From Candidatus Atribacteria bacterium 1244-E10-H5-B2 (GTDB lineage Bacteria; Atribacterota; JS1; SB-45; 34-128): a stretch of 11,855 bases of DNA. The notes beneath the pieces are model-generated. The model searched no databases. It was not told where the DNA came from and saw nothing but the letters and a program-made list of their open reading frames with translations. The position numbers were made by a program, and so were the translations under genes. This document shows positions 5,155 to 11,502 of this stretch, piece by piece (position 1 is the first letter of the stretch; each line of letters begins with the position of its first letter). The DNA is taken from positions 1 to 11,855 of the forward strand of contig NMQN01000747.1 in NCBI GenBank assembly GCA_003575245.1. The letters are read 5' to 3'.

Positions 5155-5292
5155 TCACCACCTAAACCTACCTGATTTTTTTCTTACAGAATACTTCTTC
5201 TTCTTCTCCGGCTTCTCCGGCTTTTTTATAAATACAAGATAGATTATCCCAGCTATAAACAACAGAAAAATCAACCATAAAAAATATATCAT
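5155..5292 (-). CDS. Small membrane protein with basic tail (45 aa)
   Basis: I start at the ATG at 5292, which follows GAAGGGAG; an in-frame upstream start at 5355 has no site and would add an unlikely segment. Residues 1-22 are one hydrophobic helix (MIYFLWLIFLLFIAGIIYLV), followed by KKPEKPEKKKK and a basic end with RKKSGRFRW. One transmembrane segment with a cytoplasmic lysine-rich tail is expected. It is not clearly related to the 'MWW' micro-proteins. It is the first gene of the left gene array after the gap that separates it from the dct operon. Function unknown. Confidence 0.65.
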   Translation of the reverse strand: MIYFLWLIFLLFIAGIIYLVFIKKPEKPEKKKKYSVRKKSGRFRW

Positions 5293-5342
5293 TTTTTTAC
5301 TCCCTTCTCTTAACAGATAGAAAATGTTAAGATAGAGAGGTC

Positions 5343-5408
5343 GGGGAATCCCCAAAGAATAGGATTGTAAGGATTCAACTTTTAAATCTTATTTAGAGGG
5401 GATTCCCT
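5343..5408. repeat. Pair of GGGGAATCCCC-like palindromes
   Basis: GGGGAATCCCC (5343-5353) and GGGGATTCCCT (5398-5408) are each nearly self-complementary and are also complementary to each other at 10 of 11 positions. AGAGGG/CCCTCT around the second copy adds a small stem (5395-5416). This is the upstream region of the 45-aa gene, so an operator pair or an RNA hairpin are both possible. Confidence 0.45.
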
Positions 5409-5621
5409 GTCCCTCTTTAAATCGTTCAGAATAGCCCAAAAACCGCTCAATTTTCGCTCTGTTAGCGTTTCTCTAACCCACTCGATACCTTTTTTACTAC
5501 CCCCTTTTTAGCTCTAAACCCTGAAAGCTATAAGATATAAGGCTTTTCTGCCAATTTCGCTAAAATAAAAGCTAATATAAAGCCTTTTAAGGGGGGTGTT
5601 TTTTTCGATAGGTATAATCAT
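5382..5621 (-). pseudogene. Degraded ORF fragments in the gap after dctM
   Basis: Two protein-like pieces lie in one frame and are interrupted by stops. The first runs from an ATG at 5621 to a TAG at 5514-5516 (35 codons, ending KALYLIAFRV) with no ribosome site. The second, from about 5507 to 5382, has no start codon but reads IEWVRETLTERKLSGFWAIL with a charged end. The gap of about 470 bp between 5292 and 5762 otherwise holds an 8-bp inverted repeat (AAGGCTTT 5539-5546, AAAGCCTT 5579-5586) and the half hairpin element at 5693-5726. The pieces may be a decayed gene at an insertion boundary, or chance open frames. Confidence 0.25.
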
Positions 5622-5692
5622 AAGCGAAATATCGTTATTTTAATTAAAAACTTGCACCTATAAATTAAAATTATTGAATAACTTTAATAAAG

Positions 5693-5726
5693 CCGGATTG
5701 CCGGGATTCGATTCTTTAATTTAAAA
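5693..5726 (-). repeat. Half copy of the tandem-hairpin element
   Basis: This segment matches 2732-2765 (the outer arm and flank of copy 1) at 27 of 34 positions, including CCGGA, CCGGGATT, ATTC and TTAATTTAA. Only the first arm of hairpin A is present; neither its partner nor hairpin B follows. It lies 36 nt after the dctM stop. It may be a decayed or recombined copy that marks the junction between the metabolic operon and the small-gene array. Confidence 0.55.
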
Positions 5727-5761
5727 TTTAATTACCAAATTTTAATTTCATTTTTACTGAA

Positions 5762-7048
5762 TCATCTCCCTAATATAGTCGGCAGAAAAAGGATAATTTG
5801 TGGAAAATAAGTAATTAACAGTAAATCTAAGATTAGTACTGCCAGATAGGGTAATATTGCTTTTGCCACTTTTTCTATAGGTAGTTTAGTAATGCCACAG
5901 ACTACAAAAAGGTCAAGTCCCACAGGCGGGGTAATACAACCAATGGCCAGATTTACTATCATCAAGACCCCAAAAAATATGGGATTTATCCCAAATGATA
6001 TCGCTACTGGGAATAAAATGGGGACTAGTATGACTACTGCTGCAGAAGCATTTACAAGGGTACCTACAAATAATAACAGTATATTAACCAACATTAAAAA
6101 AACAATAGGACTACTGCTAATAGAGGTCATAAACATTGCTACTGTATGTGGGACCCGGGCATTAGTTAAAATCCACCCGAAAAGATTAGCTCCTCCGACT
6201 ATGAACATAATAACCGTGGTATTTACTGCTGCTTTTAATATTACCGATGGTAAGTTTTTGATAGTTAGTTCTTTATAAATAAAAAGCCCTACAAACAATC
6301 CATAAACTGCTGCCACCGCTGCCGCCTCTGTAGGGGTAAATATTCCTCCATATATCCCCCCCAAAATAATTATCGGCATCATTAAAGCAAAAAGACTATC
6401 CCTAAATGATTTAATAATATTTATCAAAGAGATCCTACCTGTACTTTTAATACCTCTCTTTTTACAAAGAAAATAACTGAGGACACACATCGATAAACCC
6501 ATAATTATCCCTGGTCCGAATCCTCCTAAAAAGAGGTCTCCAATGGAAACCCCGGCTGTTACCCCAAAAACAACCAGTGTTATACTCGGTGGTATAACTA
6601 TCCCCACAGTCCCACCTGCAGCTATAATTGCTGCTGCAAAATCCCTTTTATATCCTGACTTCTCCATTTCATCGAATAAGGTAGAACCTAAAGCTGCTGT
6701 AGTCGCAGCTGAAGAACCAGAGATAGCCGCAAAGAACATCCCAGTTACCGCCACAACTAATGCTAATCCTCCAGTTATAAATCCTACTAGAGAATTGGCA
6801 AATTTTACTAATCTTTTAGTAACTCCACCTGAAGCCATGAATGAACCTGCTAACATAAAGAATGGTATTGCCATAAAAGAAAATGAATCTATCGCAGTAA
6901 ACATCCTCTGAACAACAATCATCAGAGGAATTTTCATAATAGTACAAGTAACCACCGCAGATGATAACCCTAATGCTACCCCGATAGGGGCTCCTATTAG
7001 TAATAAAGTTGCAAAACTAATGAATATTATCAACAGTAACAATATCAT
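5762..7048 (-). CDS. dctM: TRAP transporter large membrane subunit DctM
   Basis: This is the ion-coupled translocation subunit of a tripartite ATP-independent periplasmic transporter. It receives an organic acid from the binding protein and moves it inward with a sodium or proton gradient. At 428 residues it is full length and hydrophobic throughout, with about twelve membrane segments. Family patterns seen include GAPIGVALGLSS (19-30), FMAIPFFMLAGSFMASGG (58-75), FFAAISGSSAATTAALG (105-121), GGTVGIVIPPSI (145-156), TPTEAAAVAAVYG (238-250), LVNASAAVVILVPILFP (331-347) and IGCITPPVGLDLF (369-381). GAGGTGG precedes the ATG, and the gene begins 30 nt after dctQ. It is the last gene of the operon. 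The DctM name states the family; the substrate is not certain. Confidence 0.97.
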   Translation of the reverse strand: MILLLLIIFISFATLLLIGAPIGVALGLSSAVVTCTIMKIPLMIVVQRMFTAIDSFSFMAIPFFMLAGSFMASGGVTKRLVKFANSLVGFITGGLALVVAVTGMFFAAISGSSAATTAALGSTLFDEMEKSGYKRDFAAAIIAAGGTVGIVIPPSITLVVFGVTAGVSIGDLFLGGFGPGIIMGLSMCVLSYFLCKKRGIKSTGRISLINIIKSFRDSLFALMMPIIILGGIYGGIFTPTEAAAVAAVYGLFVGLFIYKELTIKNLPSVILKAAVNTTVIMFIVGGANLFGWILTNARVPHTVAMFMTSISSSPIVFLMLVNILLLFVGTLVNASAAVVILVPILFPVAISFGINPIFFGVLMIVNLAIGCITPPVGLDLFVVCGITKLPIEKVAKAILPYLAVLILDLLLITYFPQIILFLPTILGR

Positions 7049-7078
7049 TCCACCTCAATTTCTATATTTATTCTCAAT

Positions 7079-7546
7079 TTAACTTCCTGACCGTAAAGTA
7101 TCAATGATTAAAATTAACATATTACAAAACATTACAAACGCAGCCACAGGGATTGCCAAATATATATAGGACATGGGGATCCTTAAAGCTGGAGAAAGTT
7201 GGTAAGAGGTTAATGTTACTATTTTTATCCCGTGGTAAAATAAAATTGTTACAAACACCATAATAGAAGTATAAGCAGCAACCTTAGTGTATTTAGCTGT
7301 TTTCCCTTTTAACTTTTGGGACAATACCCCCACTACAATATGCCCATTTTCTCTGGCCACAACTGCAGTCCCAAAAAATACTATATATACAAACAAGTAC
7401 CTCGCTAATTCCTCAGAAAAAGTTAAAGAGTTTTGGAATACATAACGGAAAATAACTTGTATAAAAATAACAAATAACATTACAACCATAGCAATAATTA
7501 TTGCCCATTTCAAACATTTATTCACCCTATCCATAAATCTCTTCAA
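7079..7546 (-). CDS. dctQ: TRAP transporter small membrane subunit DctQ
   Basis: The 155-residue protein has four predicted membrane helices (about 14-34, 46-64, 88-108, 126-148) and the family signature QVIFRYVFQNSLTFSEELAR (30-49) followed by RYLFVYIVFFG. DctQ forms the membrane complex with DctM and contacts the binding protein. The start is TTG at 7546, with GAGGAG about 10 nt upstream; an ATG five codons later has no site at a proper distance. It lies between dctP and dctM in the usual P-Q-M order. A stable hairpin separates it from dctP, so less DctQM than DctP may be made. Confidence 0.95.
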   Translation of the reverse strand: MKRFMDRVNKCLKWAIIIAMVVMLFVIFIQVIFRYVFQNSLTFSEELARYLFVYIVFFGTAVVARENGHIVVGVLSQKLKGKTAKYTKVAAYTSIMVFVTILFYHGIKIVTLTSYQLSPALRIPMSYIYLAIPVAAFVMFCNMLILIIDTLRSGS

Positions 7547-7573
7547 ATATCATCAACTCCTCTTAAGAGTAGA

Positions 7574-7606
7574 AGTGGGCAAGGGGATGAATCTTCCTTG
7601 CCCACT
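7574..7606 (-). terminator. Hairpin between dctP and dctQ
   Basis: AGTGGGCAAGG (7574-7584) and CCTTGCCCACT (7596-7606) form a perfect 11-bp stem with an 11-nt loop, 18 nt past the dctP stop. No T-run follows, so it is more likely a 3'-end stabiliser or partial terminator than a full stop. This would give the binding protein excess over the membrane subunits, as is common for binding-protein operons. Confidence 0.65.
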
Positions 7607-7623
7607 ATAAACATTCTGAATAC

Positions 7624-8637
7624 TTATAAGTATTTCTCGTATTCTACACAATCTTCCGGTTTTATATCTACTATTTTGTCAATGTTCTCTTTCCCTACTT
7701 GGTCTTCAAACATTTTCCATACTCCAGCAGTAGCTTCTCTAAAGGGTTCTTTATCAACTTCAATTATCTCGCATTTGCCACTTTCTATTATATTCTTCCA
7801 AAAACTTTTATCTAATTCAACACACTGACTACGATGCCAGTCTAAAGCTTCAATAGCACTATCTGTTATGGCCTTTTGGAAATCTACTGGTAATTTATTC
7901 CACGAAATCGTACTAATCAACAAAGGTTCAGCAGAATAAGTGTGTCCAGTTAAAGATATATATTTTTGGACCTCAAAGAATCGTTTGGTCCAAATGTGTG
8001 ACACAGGATTTTCTTGACCATCGACCGTCCCCTGTTGTAAAGCGGTAAATAGTTCTCCAAAAGCCATAGGAGTAGGATTTGCACCCAATGCATTCATCAT
8101 TTCGATATAAACTGGTTGTTCCATTACCCGAATTTTTAACCCTTTCATATCCTCAGGAACCCTTACAGCTCTCCTACTGTTAGTAAGATGCCTAACTCCA
8201 TTTTCAAAAAAGGCCAATAATTTCAATCCTAACGGTTCTAAATCTTTACCCATTTCCACCCCTATTGTATCTAGTGCTCTGTAAGTATGAGGGATATCCC
8301 TAAATATAAAAGGTAGGTCGAATATAGCCATTTTAGGGAGGAAATTTGCTAATACTGCTGTACTGGTCAAAGTCAAATCCACTGTACCAAAAGTTAAACC
8401 TTCCACTAAATCCCTCTGATTTCCTAATTGGCTACCAGGGAATATCTGGATTTCCACTTCTCCATTAGTCTTCTCATAAACCAATTCGGCAAATTTTACT
8501 CCTCCTTGGGCGTAAGGTTTTGCAGGCTCAGCTACATGTCCTAATTTTAAAACATATTTTGGACTGGCAAAAACAAAGCTTCCTAATAATGAAACAGCCA
8601 TCAAAGTAATTAAACACACTAAAAATATTCTTTTCAT
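7624..8637 (-). CDS. dctP: TRAP transporter substrate-binding protein DctP
   Basis: The product is a 337-residue DctP-family extracytoplasmic binding protein. Residues 1-24 are a signal peptide (MKRIFLVCLITLMAVSLLGS, ending VFA before Ser25) with no lipobox cysteine, so the protein should be exported to the periplasm or outer surface. Family features are LKLGHVAEP (30-38), FPGSQLGNQRDLVEGL (66-81), GLKIRVMEQP (166-175) with Arg170, the residue that normally grips the substrate carboxylate, ALGANPTPMAFGELFTALQQ (183-202), and GTVDGQENP (203-211). AGGAGG precedes the ATG. A malic enzyme lies upstream, which suggests malate or another C4-dicarboxylate as substrate. The DctP family also binds other organic acids, so this is inference. 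Confidence 0.96.
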   Translation of the reverse strand: MKRIFLVCLITLMAVSLLGSFVFASPKYVLKLGHVAEPAKPYAQGGVKFAELVYEKTNGEVEIQIFPGSQLGNQRDLVEGLTFGTVDLTLTSTAVLANFLPKMAIFDLPFIFRDIPHTYRALDTIGVEMGKDLEPLGLKLLAFFENGVRHLTNSRRAVRVPEDMKGLKIRVMEQPVYIEMMNALGANPTPMAFGELFTALQQGTVDGQENPVSHIWTKRFFEVQKYISLTGHTYSAEPLLISTISWNKLPVDFQKAITDSAIEALDWHRSQCVELDKSFWKNIIESGKCEIIEVDKEPFREATAGVWKMFEDQVGKENIDKIVDIKPEDCVEYEKYL

Positions 8638-8658
8638 TTCTAAATCCTCCTTAAATTA

Positions 8659-8720
8659 TTACTTTTTTTTTAATTCATAATTCATTATCTTAATATGGTC
8701 ATCACATCCTTAAATTTCAT
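8659..8720 (-). CDS. Leader micro-ORFs upstream of dctP
   Basis: AAAGGAGGTGA, an almost perfect ribosome site, lies 9 nt before an ATG at 8720 that opens an 11-codon ORF, MKFKDVMTILR (8685-8720). Its stop overlaps the ATG of an 8-codon ORF, MNYELKKK (8659-8685), in a TAATG junction. dctP begins about 21 nt further on with its own AGGAGG. Such a site this close to a gene it does not serve suggests leader-peptide translation that affects dctP expression, or a lost gene start. The codons show no run of one amino acid that would identify an attenuator. Confidence 0.4.
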
Positions 8721-8781
8721 TAAGAAAATTCACCTCCTTTCTTCTTTTAAATTTTTTAAATACCAAATAATATCGTCACAT

Positions 8782-8809
8782 AATATACTTGCATATCAAA
8801 CTTTGTAAA
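8782..8809 (-). promoter_or_regulatory. Likely dctP promoter
   Basis: On the minus strand, TTTACA (8804-8809) and TATATT (8782-8787) are 16 bp apart, just after the malic enzyme stop. Transcription would begin near 8775, giving a 5' leader of about 138 nt that holds the micro-ORFs. The match is fair and the region is AT-rich, so a chance fit is possible; the malic enzyme and dct genes could also be one transcript. Confidence 0.4.
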
Positions 8810-8812
8810 TTT

Positions 8813-9997
8813 TTATATAGTTTTTACTTTCGCTACCCCACTTTCTATAGCAGCCTTAGCTACTGCCTCTGATTCCCGCTCTACTACTCGGGGGTCAAAG
8901 ACATCCGCAATAACATTCTCATCATTTAATTCATCCTCTGATATTAGGGAAGCCAGGGCATAGGCAGCAGCCAATTTCATCTCTTCATTTATTTGACTTG
9001 CTCTTACTTTTAGTGCTCCTTTGAAGATAGCCGGAAAACCGAGACAATTGTTTACCTGGTTGGGAAAATCAGAACGACCGGTGGCTACAATTCGAGCACC
9101 TGCTGCTTTAGCTACATCAGGCATAATCTCAGGGGTGGGGTTGGCCATGGCAAAGATAATAGAACCAGAAGCCATAGTCTTTACCATTTCCGCTTTTAGG
9201 GCTCCTGCTACTGATAGGCCTAAGAATACATCAGCTCCCACTATGGCATCTACCAAGGTCCCTTTAATCTTATCTTTATTGGTAATTTTTGCCATCTCTT
9301 CTTTAACCGGATTCATATTTTCTTTTCTGCCTTCATAAATGGTTCCCTTGGAATCACAGAGGATGGCATTCTTTACTCCGGCAGACATAATGAATTTTAA
9401 TACCGCTATGGCTGAGGCTCCGGCTCCATTTACCACTACCTTTATCTTGTCTAAATCTTTACCTACTACCTTTAAAGCATTAATCAGGCCAGATAATGCT
9501 ACGATTGCAGTGCCGTGCTGGTCATCATGAAATACAGGGATATCCAGTACCTTTTTAAGTCTTTCTTCTATTTCAAAACAACGGGGGGCACTGATATCCT
9601 CTAAGTTAATCCCTCCGAAGCCTGGAGCTATCAAAGTTACAGCTTCCACAATCTTATCCGGGTCTTTGGTAGCCAGACAGATAGGAAAGGCATCTACTCC
9701 GGCAAAGTGCTTAAAGAGAACGGCTTTGCCTTCCATTACCGGTAGAGCGGCTTCTGGACCAATATCCCCCAGGCCCAAGACAGCAGTTCCGTCAGTCACC
9801 ACTGCTACCATATTTCCTTTAGTAGTATATTTATATACTTGAGAGACATCCTGGTGGATTTTTCGACAGGGTTCGGCTACACCGGGAGTATAGACCACAG
9901 CTAAATCATGCATATTTTTTATTTCAGTCTTACTTATTACTTCAATCTTTCCTCTGTTTTCTTCGTGTAGTTTTAAGGCCTCTTCGTTAAGATTCAT
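8813..9997 (-). CDS. Malic enzyme (oxaloacetate-decarboxylating, NAD(P)-dependent)
   Basis: The enzyme converts malate to pyruvate and CO2 with reduction of NAD(P). At 394 residues it is the short bacterial form, without a phosphotransacetylase-like extension. Signatures are VVYTPGVAEPC (34-44) with catalytic Tyr36, GDIGPEAALPVMEGKAVLFK (77-96) with catalytic Lys91, NLEDISAP (131-138) and FHDDQHGTA (156-164) for the metal site (Glu133, Asp134, Asp159), the dinucleotide-binding VVVNGAGASAIAV (187-199), ANPTPEI (285-291) and GRSDFPNQVNN (307-317). AAAGGAGA lies before the ATG. It sits upstream of dctPQM on the same strand, so imported malate would feed pyruvate formation in the cytoplasm. Cofactor choice cannot be decided from sequence alone; Asp215 after the second strand would lean to NAD. 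Confidence 0.97.
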   Translation of the reverse strand: MNLNEEALKLHEENRGKIEVISKTEIKNMHDLAVVYTPGVAEPCRKIHQDVSQVYKYTTKGNMVAVVTDGTAVLGLGDIGPEAALPVMEGKAVLFKHFAGVDAFPICLATKDPDKIVEAVTLIAPGFGGINLEDISAPRCFEIEERLKKVLDIPVFHDDQHGTAIVALSGLINALKVVGKDLDKIKVVVNGAGASAIAVLKFIMSAGVKNAILCDSKGTIYEGRKENMNPVKEEMAKITNKDKIKGTLVDAIVGADVFLGLSVAGALKAEMVKTMASGSIIFAMANPTPEIMPDVAKAAGARIVATGRSDFPNQVNNCLGFPAIFKGALKVRASQINEEMKLAAAYALASLISEDELNDENVIADVFDPRVVERESEAVAKAAIESGVAKVKTI

Positions 9998-10112
9998 TTG
10001 TTATAATCTCCTTTCTATTTAAGATTTTCTTAGCTCAGATTCTAATTTGCCTCATAACAAGGCAATTCTCATCCATCTCCCAGCCTAAAAAGAGATTGCT
10101 TTATACTTTTTT
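9998..10112 (-). other. Upstream region of the malic enzyme gene
   Basis: No gene is seen here. TTGCCT/AGGCAA (10047-10052 and 10060-10065) form a 6-bp hairpin with a 7-nt loop, and TAGAAT next to it could be a -10 box, but no properly spaced -35 box is clear. The hairpin could be an operator or part of the 5' leader. Confidence 0.3.
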
Positions 10113-10220
10113 TTATAGCGGTATTCCGGCATTCCCTTGACCTTCCTCTATCCTCTTCTTTAACTCCTTCCTTCTGGCCTCATAGAATTGTTGTAATTCT
10201 TTATCTTCGGTAATCTTTAG
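10113..10220 (-). pseudogene. ORF remnant without start codon
   Basis: The frame reads KITEDKELQQFYEARRKELK and on to a stop at 10113-10115, about 34 sense codons ending GQGNAGIPL. It is entered directly from a stop codon and has no usable start. A short ATG ORF (MVVLSN) ends just before it in another frame, as if a frameshift had split a gene. The FYEARRKELKKR segment resembles the FYK.ELKK motif of the small proteins at 225, 4900 and 10455, so it may be a decayed relative. Confidence 0.35.
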
Positions 10221-10272
10221 TTACTTAAAACTACCATCAATTATCCTCACAAATACCCTAAATCGCTAAAAT

Positions 10273-10455
10273 TTATACCCTAAAACGTGAAATTTTAGGT
10301 TGGCCTTTACCAAACCCTTCACCTTTCCGAGATTCTTTGTTATTAGAGATTTGCTGGAGTTCACCACCACACTTAGGACATTTCTCTTTATATTTGTGTT
10401 TTACACTCCAGCCACAAAATACACCTTTACATTTAGGACATAAATATTCAGGCAT
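10273..10455 (-). CDS. Small zinc-ribbon protein (60 aa)
   Basis: MPEYLCPKCKGVFCGWSVKH opens the protein, giving C6xxC9; C26xxC29 follows in EKCPKCGGELQ, a standard four-cysteine ribbon over about 25 residues. The rest is a hydrophilic tail (SNNKESRKGEGFGKGQPK). AAGGTGGT lies before the ATG. The start overlaps the stop of the 25-codon ORF upstream in a TAATG junction, so translation of the two is probably coupled. Small ribbons of this type usually bind nucleic acid or another protein; nothing is more specific here. Confidence 0.75.
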   Translation of the reverse strand: MPEYLCPKCKGVFCGWSVKHKYKEKCPKCGGELQQISNNKESRKGEGFGKGQPKISRFRV

Positions 10456-10532
10456 TATTTACCACCTTCCTTCTTCAATTCCCACTTATAAAAAGGCAAA
10501 ATTTTTTTGTAGTTTTTAAAATTTAACCTCAT
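10455..10532 (-). CDS. Micro-protein, short 'FYKWELKK' copy (25 aa)
   Basis: The ATG at 10532 follows AAAGGGGAT at short spacing. The peptide MRLNFKNYKKILPFYKWELK ends EGGK and aligns with the first 25 residues of the 55-aa and 74-aa proteins at 225 and 4900 (M-LN, then FYK-ELKKE). It stops where those continue, and its stop codon doubles as the coupling point for the zinc-ribbon gene. It may be a truncated copy kept because it carries the next gene's ribosome site, or a genuine short form. Confidence 0.5.
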   Translation of the reverse strand: MRLNFKNYKKILPFYKWELKKEGGK

Positions 10533-10552
10533 TATCCCCTTTGGCGTATCAT

Positions 10553-10630
10553 TTATTTGCCTTCTCCGGATAAAAATTTATCTAAATTTTCACACCATTT
10601 TAAAGCGTGATCTAATCTTCCGTTTTTTAT
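10553..10630 (-). CDS. Possible 25-aa ORF with ATA start
   Basis: Directly after the topoisomerase-like gene, AAAGGAAGGTGAT is followed at 6 nt by ATA, which opens a frame of 25 codons: KNGRLDHALKWCENLDKFLS and a short GEGK end. Composition looks protein-like (amphipathic helix with Trp and Cys). There is no ATG, GTG or TTG at that place. Either an unusual AUA start is used, or the start codon has been lost by mutation, or the open frame is chance. Confidence 0.3.
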   Translation of the reverse strand: MKNGRLDHALKWCENLDKFLSGEGK

Positions 10631-10647
10631 TTATTTATCACCTTCCT

Positions 10648-11490
10648 TTAAATTCCCTTCTCTATAAATTTATCTAACCTGGTTCCCTCGTCTCTCTCTT
10701 TTTCTTGCACTAGTCCTAAAAGTTCATAGTCAATATTTTTCATTATGCAATCTTCTATAATCTTTCTCAGTATATCCGGGGGCAATGAGTCAAGCTCTAC
10801 TACTCTATCAGAGCCGGTTTTCTCGACAAATTTATCATAATTTTTATCTGTCTTTTTAGCCCGGTCTGAAGGTAAGCGATATTTTTCTATCTGATCTTCT
10901 GTCAGAGCGATTCTATCGGGAATCTCAACGTTTACGCCATATTTTATAAGTCTTTTTTTTATAGACTCATAAATAGCCAATCCTGAAGGGTCATAATCCC
11001 CTACATAGTATAAAAAGCACTCTTTATCGCTTTGAGCCTTATATCTTAAAGAAGTCTCGTATATCCCGGTTCGAGGATACTGCCCCCTCGCTATCTGTAA
11101 ACCGACATCGTATCTATGAGTAATTATATTTATGACAGCTCTCAAAGCGTCTTTCTCTGTCCAAATCTCTATATATTTAAGCTGGTTTCGCCACTTGTCT
11201 TTAAGATAAGCATTTTTAACCGTATCCATAAAATCTTTAAGGTCGAGCCAAGAGCTTAGTTTATCGAACACCCTTGTCCGGTCTGTAAATTTATCTTCTG
11301 GTAGTAATCCCAAATCTCGACCAGTTACGCAATCCCGAGAGACTTTTTTGTATTTACCCTCTAAATTAGGAATAATTTGCTTAGCAACTAACTGGTAGAA
11401 TATCTGCCTAATCGTTAAAGCAAAGTCATAACTATCTAATACATCTTTTATCTGCCCTATAAATTCCAAAGTCTCTTTATGTATACCCAT
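10648..11490 (-). CDS. Stand-alone topoisomerase VI-A/Spo11-like protein (280 aa)
   Basis: Two parts of the Topo VI A-subunit fold are visible. The winged-helix part (about 5-100) holds TIRQIFYQLV (26-35), where Tyr32 lines up with the DNA-cleaving tyrosine of Spo11 and Topo VI-A (family phrase R-D-I-F/Y-Y). The Toprim part has Glu112 in IEIWTEKDAL (107-116) and the DxD motif in YYVGDYDPSG (161-170; Asp165, Asp167), which bind Mg2+. A conserved block RIALTEDQIEKYRLP (193-207) and VELDSLPPDI (231-240) follows. At 280 residues it is shorter than Topo VI-A (about 360-390), and no ATP-using B subunit is encoded nearby. It fits the 'Mini-A' type known from mobile elements, whose role is unsettled. 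GAAAGGAAG precedes the ATG. It could cut or nick element DNA in replication or recombination. Confidence 0.82.
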   Translation of the reverse strand: MGIHKETLEFIGQIKDVLDSYDFALTIRQIFYQLVAKQIIPNLEGKYKKVSRDCVTGRDLGLLPEDKFTDRTRVFDKLSSWLDLKDFMDTVKNAYLKDKWRNQLKYIEIWTEKDALRAVINIITHRYDVGLQIARGQYPRTGIYETSLRYKAQSDKECFLYYVGDYDPSGLAIYESIKKRLIKYGVNVEIPDRIALTEDQIEKYRLPSDRAKKTDKNYDKFVEKTGSDRVVELDSLPPDILRKIIEDCIMKNIDYELLGLVQEKERDEGTRLDKFIEKGI

Positions 11491-11502
11491 TCTATCTTCC
11501 TT

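Noticed and set aside
5892..6911. Long plus-strand open frames opposite dctM
   Set aside because: They mirror the strongly conserved dctM frame, have no ribosome sites, and their Ala/Thr/Pro-rich translations are typical of antisense reading.
9021..9530. Plus-strand open frames opposite the malic enzyme gene
   Set aside because: They are antisense to conserved catalytic regions and show no start signals.
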